Shown: one piece after another, positions 61,001 through 64,000 of the stretch | Numbering within the stretch: position 1 is the stretch's first letter | Layout of the letters: each line of letters opens with the position of its first letter | NCBI RefSeq assembly: GCF_900167135.1 | Contig: NZ_FUWZ01000006.1 | Coordinates: forward strand, 518,523 to 582,522 | Reading direction: 5' to 3' | DNA length: 64,000 bases | Source of the DNA: Chitinophaga eiseniae | GTDB lineage: Bacteria; Bacteroidota; Bacteroidia; Chitinophagales; Chitinophagaceae | Notes under the pieces: generated by a model | What the model saw: the letters and a program-made list of their open reading frames with translations, nothing else | Told to the model about the DNA's origin: nothing | Databases searched by the model: none | Position numbers and translations under genes: made by a program

Positions 61001-62900
61001 CAATGATGTACTGTTGCCTTTCTCCGGGAAATGACGGGTCTATGGGAACATACGCCCCTCCTGCTTTCAGGATGCCCAGGATGGCGACGATCGTATGGGC
61101 CGTTTTGTTCATCAGCAATCCTACCGCCACCTCGCCACCGATGCCTTTTTCTTTCTGCAGGAAGTGCGCAAGCCGGTTGGCCCTTGCATTCAGCGCTTCG
61201 TAGGTCAGCAGCAGCTCCCCGTCGTCCACAGCAATGCGCGCCGGCGTTTGGACTGCCTGCTTTTCAAAAAGAGATACAATCGTTTCCCTTTCCGGGTACC
61301 TGACATGTGTTTTGTTCAGCGATACCCGCAGCGCTTCTTTTTCATCCGGCAGCAGGTAATCCAGCAGGGCCACCTCCGCAGCCGGTTGCGCTATCGCCGC
61401 TGCCAACAATTGTTCCAGGTGGCGGCACAATACATCGATATTGCGCCGGCTGAAAATATCCGTATTGTAGGTTAATGACAGCGAAACATTGTCTCCCGCC
61501 ATCGTGAAATTAAACAGCAGGTCATATTCACTGATATCGCCTTCTGCTTTCTCCATCGCTTTTACCTGTAAGCCATCCAGCGATGTAATGTCCTCGCCGG
61601 CGCCTGCCTGTTCATTGATCTGTGACACGACCAGTACATCGAAGAGCAGCGACCGGCTCATATCTCTGTCCAACGGCAGCTTGTCCAGCAGCATATCCAG
61701 CGGATACAGCTGATGATCGTAGGCGGCGGTGAGCACCTGCCGCTGCCGGCGTATCAGCTCTCTGAACGTGTCCGAGCCGCTGAAGCGGGTCCTAAGCGCC
61801 AGCGTATTCAGGTACAACCCTATCTGGTTCTCCAGTTCCGTAAAATCCCTGCCGGCTACCGGCAGGCCCATAATAATATCTTCCTGACCGGTATACCGGT
61901 GAAAAAGCGCGTTGATGCCTGCCAGAAGGCCTGTAAACAGGGTGGCGCCTTCTTCCCGGCACAATTTGTTTAATCCTGCTGTGAGCGACGGTGAAAAGTG
62001 TATGAACACGCTGGCGCCGTTGCTGGTTTTAACAGCAGGCCGTATGTTATCTGCCGGCAGGTCCAACACCGGCAGGTCTCCGGACAACTGCGTCAGCCAA
62101 TAGGTTTCCGCTTTTTTCAGATCGTTTTGCAGCTGTGTTTCCAGCCACGCTGTATAGTCTTTGTACTGGAAAGCCAGTTGCGGCAGATGGGGCTGCTGCC
62201 CTTGCCTGAAAAGATTATAGGCGATGATCACCTCTTTGGCCAGCACTTCCATAGACCATCCATCGCTGATGATATGAAACATGGAGTAGAAAAACGCATG
62301 AAGCCCGTCGTGTACCTTCACCAGTTTTACCCGTAGCGGCGGCGACTTCCGTAAATCAAACGGTGTGTTCTGCTCTTTCTCCGCCATAGTTCTCAGTATC
62401 TCCTGTGGAGCAGACCTGGCGCTGATATCTATGTATTCCATTACCGCCGGTATTTCTTCCGGCGCCAGGATATGTTGCCGCACTTCGCCGTCTTCCTGCT
62501 CTCTGAAGCAGGTGCGAAGGCTTTCATGACGACTGATCACGTAGCGTAACGCCTGTTCCAGCACCGGCGCCTCAAGAGGACCTTCCAACACCAGGGAGCG
62601 GCACATGTTGTACACCAATCCTCCTTCCCCTGATTGATTCAACGCCCAGAAACGTTTCTGGGCACGGCTCATGGGATAATGCCCCTGGGGAGCTGCCACA
62701 GGGATGTTCAACGCCTGGGAGGAGGCTTCCGCCATTTTGAAAAATGCGATAATCGCCTCCTTTTGTTCGCGGATCTGCTGCTTCAGTTCTTCTGTCAGCA
62801 CATTACTTCCCTTCGGAGCCGCTACTTTGAGATTGCCCTCTATTACTTCCAGCGTTATTTGCTGTTCTTTTAATGCGATAATAAAATCCGCTATTCTCAT
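55038..62900 (-). CDS. NRPS: C-A(Thr)-PCP-C-C*-A(Asn)-PCP
   Basis: 2,620 residues. Order: TubC-like docking domain (1-55), C (72-510; FHIISDG with catalytic H209), A (540-1030), PCP (S1080), C (1135-1570; HHLVCDG), a second divergent C-like domain (1593-1995; HHLISDV, final Gly replaced by Val), A (2020-2510), PCP (S2562), ending without E or TE. Specificity positions read DFWNIGMVHK (threonine) and DLTKIGEVGK (asparagine). Two C-like domains in tandem before the Asn A domain are unusual; the second may be non-condensing, for example a docking platform for a trans-acting enzyme or a modified condensation step. Its start overlaps the stop of the upstream NRPS by four bases. Confidence 0.95.
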   Translation of the reverse strand: MRIADFIIALKEQQITLEVIEGNLKVAAPKGSNVLTEELKQQIREQKEAIIAFFKMAEASSQALNIPVAAPQGHYPMSRAQKRFWALNQSGEGGLVYNMCRSLVLEGPLEAPVLEQALRYVISRHESLRTCFREQEDGEVRQHILAPEEIPAVMEYIDISARSAPQEILRTMAEKEQNTPFDLRKSPPLRVKLVKVHDGLHAFFYSMFHIISDGWSMEVLAKEVIIAYNLFRQGQQPHLPQLAFQYKDYTAWLETQLQNDLKKAETYWLTQLSGDLPVLDLPADNIRPAVKTSNGASVFIHFSPSLTAGLNKLCREEGATLFTGLLAGINALFHRYTGQEDIIMGLPVAGRDFTELENQIGLYLNTLALRTRFSGSDTFRELIRRQRQVLTAAYDHQLYPLDMLLDKLPLDRDMSRSLLFDVLVVSQINEQAGAGEDITSLDGLQVKAMEKAEGDISEYDLLFNFTMAGDNVSLSLTYNTDIFSRRNIDVLCRHLEQLLAAAIAQPAAEVALLDYLLPDEKEALRVSLNKTHVRYPERETIVSLFEKQAVQTPARIAVDDGELLLTYEALNARANRLAHFLQKEKGIGGEVAVGLLMNKTAHTIVAILGILKAGGAYVPIDPSFPGERQQYIIDDAKISLVLSDGHTCATPAECIDITAIGFDAYPDVNPPAVAAASGLAYVIYTSGTTGQPKGVMITHRNVVRLFFHEESLFAFTENDVWTMLHSYNFDFSVWEMYGALFYGGRLIVVPTEIARDSYRCWQLIRKKGVTILNQTPSAFYQLMHVALEDDYEIKALRCVIFGGEALQPARLAAWKHAYPGVKLINMYGITETTVHTTYKEITIAETSMPASNIGVPIPTVGVYILDARQQLMPVGVPGELCVCGAGLARGYMNNPVLTQEKFIPDPFSPGGLLYRSGDIGRWLPDGNIEYIGRKDHQVKVRGYRIETGEVETALLRHEKVKSALVIAQPEPGGNSHALVAYITAEETLDGRILKQYLSGILPEYMVPAWFVQLEAFPLTANGKTDRKALPDPVKTGLSGKDNYIAPQTTAEKQLAKIWEEVLGREDIGMLDNFFELGGHSLAAMQVISRVHRGMKVQIGLKHFFEHPVLQSLAAWIAGSSRSEQEDIVPTPPAAAYDLSFAQRSIWMLSQFEERKVAYNISSVLQFDGDLDIRAFESCLDLLVVRHESLRTTFLETGGTPMQKIHPATPGWLGAIYADLRAEPEQEKAVDLIKKQEVSKSFDLVKGPLVSVRLLHLEDQRFILMFTIHHLVCDGWSLNLLMEETAVLYNACRLKQQSPLPPLRLQYKDYACWEKKQLESSRLAEASAFWLRHFEGGIKPVSLHGGKSVSASRNFKGASHTFRLDTHLKQGLESLARKYNVTLYPLMLCVFNVFLSRISKEEDITVLCASAGREHTDLENILGVFVKTFGIRNFPDGDKPFADFLSEVMKRYLDVVHYNYYPFERLLNDLEKVQQSRNIGNVYFQIDNFSSFETRQPKQGMEGVNISPVFNGADTSKADLMLYITQNPEDWYVTFEFKTDLFTAGKINLWAAWLRRLIAEIIAAPQQPIGAYQLSDGHDPELFALMEASIDDISLLYPLSARQEDFYLNCKILPRETAHRVIFYAVEEYLDARLWKEAIGVVNEIYPILTTHLAEQEGEVYQGLRKRFTLNTEEIDLSALQLREEDLKDRLGAYVTLDHGLDKELVKYFLVKINDHCYVNLISIHHLISDVTSSVLFFRMFEKVYGKSREEIPAELFNQYQYHDYVANNPRQFDTTAITEYWKHKLRDVEPAPVNVYDEVPEESMEETLVLPAEHMAGISRFCVEHHISEALYFRALYSLMVRLYAVPQGQFIINDITHGRDALTKETFGCFTAILPLVYDASAFAGSVEEYLLYLRHQKKEIAGRQFITVFQLNRLISTSGLKFYYNYQTLYTIKEGSDKLVKVLAYFAKDEVQFSIRNTAAGQTLILNYNKAYFRANGFLDRLMMVSEQFLSGVRTVNDINMLLPAEQALLNPVRPVATAAAWTPVSRLIARQAQLMPDAIALRCDGRNWSYGEMERQATALAAWLLQQPVAPGDLLAVMTDRSAEMVIALLAILKSGAAYVPIDPAYPAERIAHICSDAAVKVILTTSMLLADIPAAFTGGVFALDIQLEGLPDADASLLPDVAPDDTAYVIYTSGSTGKPKGCLVSHHNLHNYVSWANDYYWQDAGAGNWGLCTSIAFDLTVTAIYTALTRGRTLYLATGDQMPALIQECFTAPDIDTLKLTPSHVALAGTLAIDTTAVSTVICGGEQLMPEHVDILLRMNPGMKIYNEYGPTETTVGCTVKKITAEDIDISVGKPVAHTEILIMNEDKRLVPPGMSGEIYIAGAGVAKGYLNNSALTAEKFMPHPWVQGQRMYRTGDTGRWLPDGNLLYTGRKDRQVKIRGYRIELDEIETVLLDHPGVTAATVLAMPEKDGGAYLAAFYVAEENLPTDVLRGFLTGRLPDYMLPAVYAQLERMPLTVHGKVDHKQLPVFLEASLAGRREYVAPTGDTEEKLAVIWEEVLGQERVSATDSFFEIGGHSLKAMQVVSRIHKEFDVEMELGQLFEMPVLSTLAAYIHQETWLRNTPDESAGAFKEIKI

Positions 62901-64000
62901 AAGATTATTTCTTCTTTTTCAATGTGCTGTACATCGGCCGTCTGTATGGCATTGACTTTTTCTATATCGTCAATCAGCAGGGCCAGTTCCTTGATAGTCT
63001 GGGCGTTGAAAATATCAGCGATGCCGATTTTTATGGCGAAGCGGCTCCTGATCATATTCAGCAGCTTCATGCCGCTCAGGCTTTGTCCGCCGAGGGTAAA
63101 AAAGTTGTCCGTCACGCTGACAGGGCTGATTTCCAGTACTGTCTCCCAGATAGCCTGTAGTTTTTCTTCCGTGGGCGTAGCGGGGCCTACATATTCATTT
63201 GCCACCGGTGTTTGCGTTAGCAGCCGTTCTTTTACCCGCTTCCTGTCTGTTTTACCATTGGGCGTCAGCGGTAGTTCAGGCAACGTAACGAACCGCCAGG
63301 GTATCATGTACGGGGGCAGCTGCTTTCCCAACAACGCCCGGAGCTGTCCGGTATCCGGCGCGTTGTCGGCTACCAGGCAGGCCACAAGACCCGCATCTCC
63401 CCTTGGTGAATTTTCTACCAGCACCACCGCTTCGCGGATACCGGGAATGCCCGTCAGCACGGCTTCAATTTCTCCGGGCTCTATGCGGTGGCCGCGTACT
63501 TTCACCTGGTCATCCAGGCGGCCCAGGCATTCCAGGCGGCCGTCAGGCAGCCACCGCGCCAGGTCGCCTGTCCGGTACAAACGCCCGCCCGCCACAAACG
63601 GGTCCGCCACGAACCGTTCGGCTGTCAGCTCCTCCCGGTGCAGGTAACCGGGGGTCACCCCTTCGCCGCCGATGTACAGCTCTCCCGCTACGCCAACGGG
63701 CAACAGCTGCCTGTGGCTGTTGAGCACATACACCCGCGTATTCAGCACCGGCCGGCCGATGCTCACCTGCCCGTCCAGCGACTCCGGCGGGCACACACAC
63801 GACCAGATCGTCGTCTCCGTAGGCCCGTACATGTTATATACAGACATCGTGTAACGGCTGCGCAGCTGCGCCAGCAAAGACGCCGGCAACGCCTCCCCGC
63901 CCAGCAGCAGCGCCCGCAGCGAGCCCAGTACTTTCGCTGAACTGCCTTCTTCTTCGAGTAAACGCAGCAGCGACGGCGTGGACTGCATCATCGTGATCGG
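62897..64000 (-). CDS. Partial NRPS: end of an A domain and a PCP
   Basis: The 3' end of an NRPS gene that continues past the right edge. The visible ~367 residues hold A-domain motifs from the region of specificity position 278 (TMMQSTPS) through NMYGPTETTIWS, YRTGDLARWLPDG and the NGKTDRK lysine, then a PCP (LGGQSL) and a short C-terminal tail probably serving docking to the TubC-like domain of the next NRPS. Readable specificity positions are Q, L, G, M, I, W and K (278, 299, 301, 322, 330, 331, 517); the first three lie outside, and I do not recognise the substrate. Confidence 0.92.
   Translation of the reverse strand, partial: PITMMQSTPSLLRLLEEEGSSAKVLGSLRALLLGGEALPASLLAQLRSRYTMSVYNMYGPTETTIWSCVCPPESLDGQVSIGRPVLNTRVYVLNSHRQLLPVGVAGELYIGGEGVTPGYLHREELTAERFVADPFVAGGRLYRTGDLARWLPDGRLECLGRLDDQVKVRGHRIEPGEIEAVLTGIPGIREAVVLVENSPRGDAGLVACLVADNAPDTGQLRALLGKQLPPYMIPWRFVTLPELPLTPNGKTDRKRVKERLLTQTPVANEYVGPATPTEEKLQAIWETVLEISPVSVTDNFFTLGGQSLSGMKLLNMIRSRFAIKIGIADIFNAQTIKELALLIDDIEKVNAIQTADVQHIEKEEIIL

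Noticed and set aside
55038..62900. Epimerase or dual C/E domain to account for D-residues
   Set aside because: No E domain follows any PCP, and none of the C domains shows the extra N-terminal histidine motif of dual C/E types; the tandem C* was therefore not called an epimerase.
47158..62955. Numerous plus-strand frames of 60-250 codons across the NRPS genes
   Set aside because: All are antisense or frame-shifted shadows of GC-rich NRPS coding sequence without recognisable domains.
63900..64000. Assigning Hpg to the partial A domain
   Set aside because: Three of ten specificity positions are missing and the visible ones do not match Hpg codes I know.

Overview
The window looks like a chromosomal piece of a Bacteroidota bacterium, most likely Chitinophagaceae and Chitinophaga-like. 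The evidence is repeated TAnnTTTG-type -7 promoter elements, little Shine-Dalgarno signal, typical families (DUF4920, MacB/FtsX-type permease, HEIGH-type metallopeptidase with a ricin-type lectin domain, membrane-anchored AraC regulators) and a large NRPS locus with TubC-type docking domains. No rRNA, tRNA, CRISPR array or intact insertion sequence was seen.

Positions 1-33,660 hold ordinary, mostly short transcription units: a giant DUF4132-type protein, YceI, a GH95-like glycosidase, a three-domain esterase/SGNH fusion, regulators, small enzymes (SDR, GNAT, DinB, CatB-type acetyltransferase, VOC, RibD-type reductase), a glycosyltransferase/FAD-oxidoreductase pair and a POT peptide transporter. 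Three broken genes lie here: a GH18-like remnant near 6.7-7.0 kb, an N-terminally truncated GNAT at 23.5 kb, and a truncated HEIGH metallopeptidase/lectin at 32.2 kb.

Positions 33,757-64,000 (minus strand) form one long non-ribosomal peptide locus, bounded at 33.7 kb by a perfect 16-bp-stem terminator and running off the right edge. Transcription runs from high to low coordinates: partial NRPS (A-PCP), NRPS (C-A[Thr]-PCP-C-C*-A[Asn]-PCP), NRPS (C-A[Thr, interrupted by a methyltransferase]-PCP-C-A[Asn]-PCP-TE), FtsX/MacB-type permease, type II thioesterase, and then monomer and tailoring genes. The monomer genes appear to encode a complete route from phenylalanine to 4-hydroxyphenylglycine (Hpg): a phenylalanine-hydroxylase/aminotransferase fusion, a hydroxymandelate-synthase-like dioxygenase and a GlcD-type FAD oxidase. 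SbnA/SbnB homologues would supply 2,3-diaminopropionate (Dap). A 68-residue helical protein, a GT9 glycosyltransferase and a carbamoyltransferase with an SCP2-like insertion end the operon.

The inferred product is a thioesterase-released peptide ending ...X-Thr-Asn-(O-methyl?)Thr-Asn, with Hpg and Dap probably loaded by modules beyond the right edge, possibly glycosylated and carbamoylated. Substrates were read by eye from the ten A-domain specificity positions; the chemistry of the product is inference.
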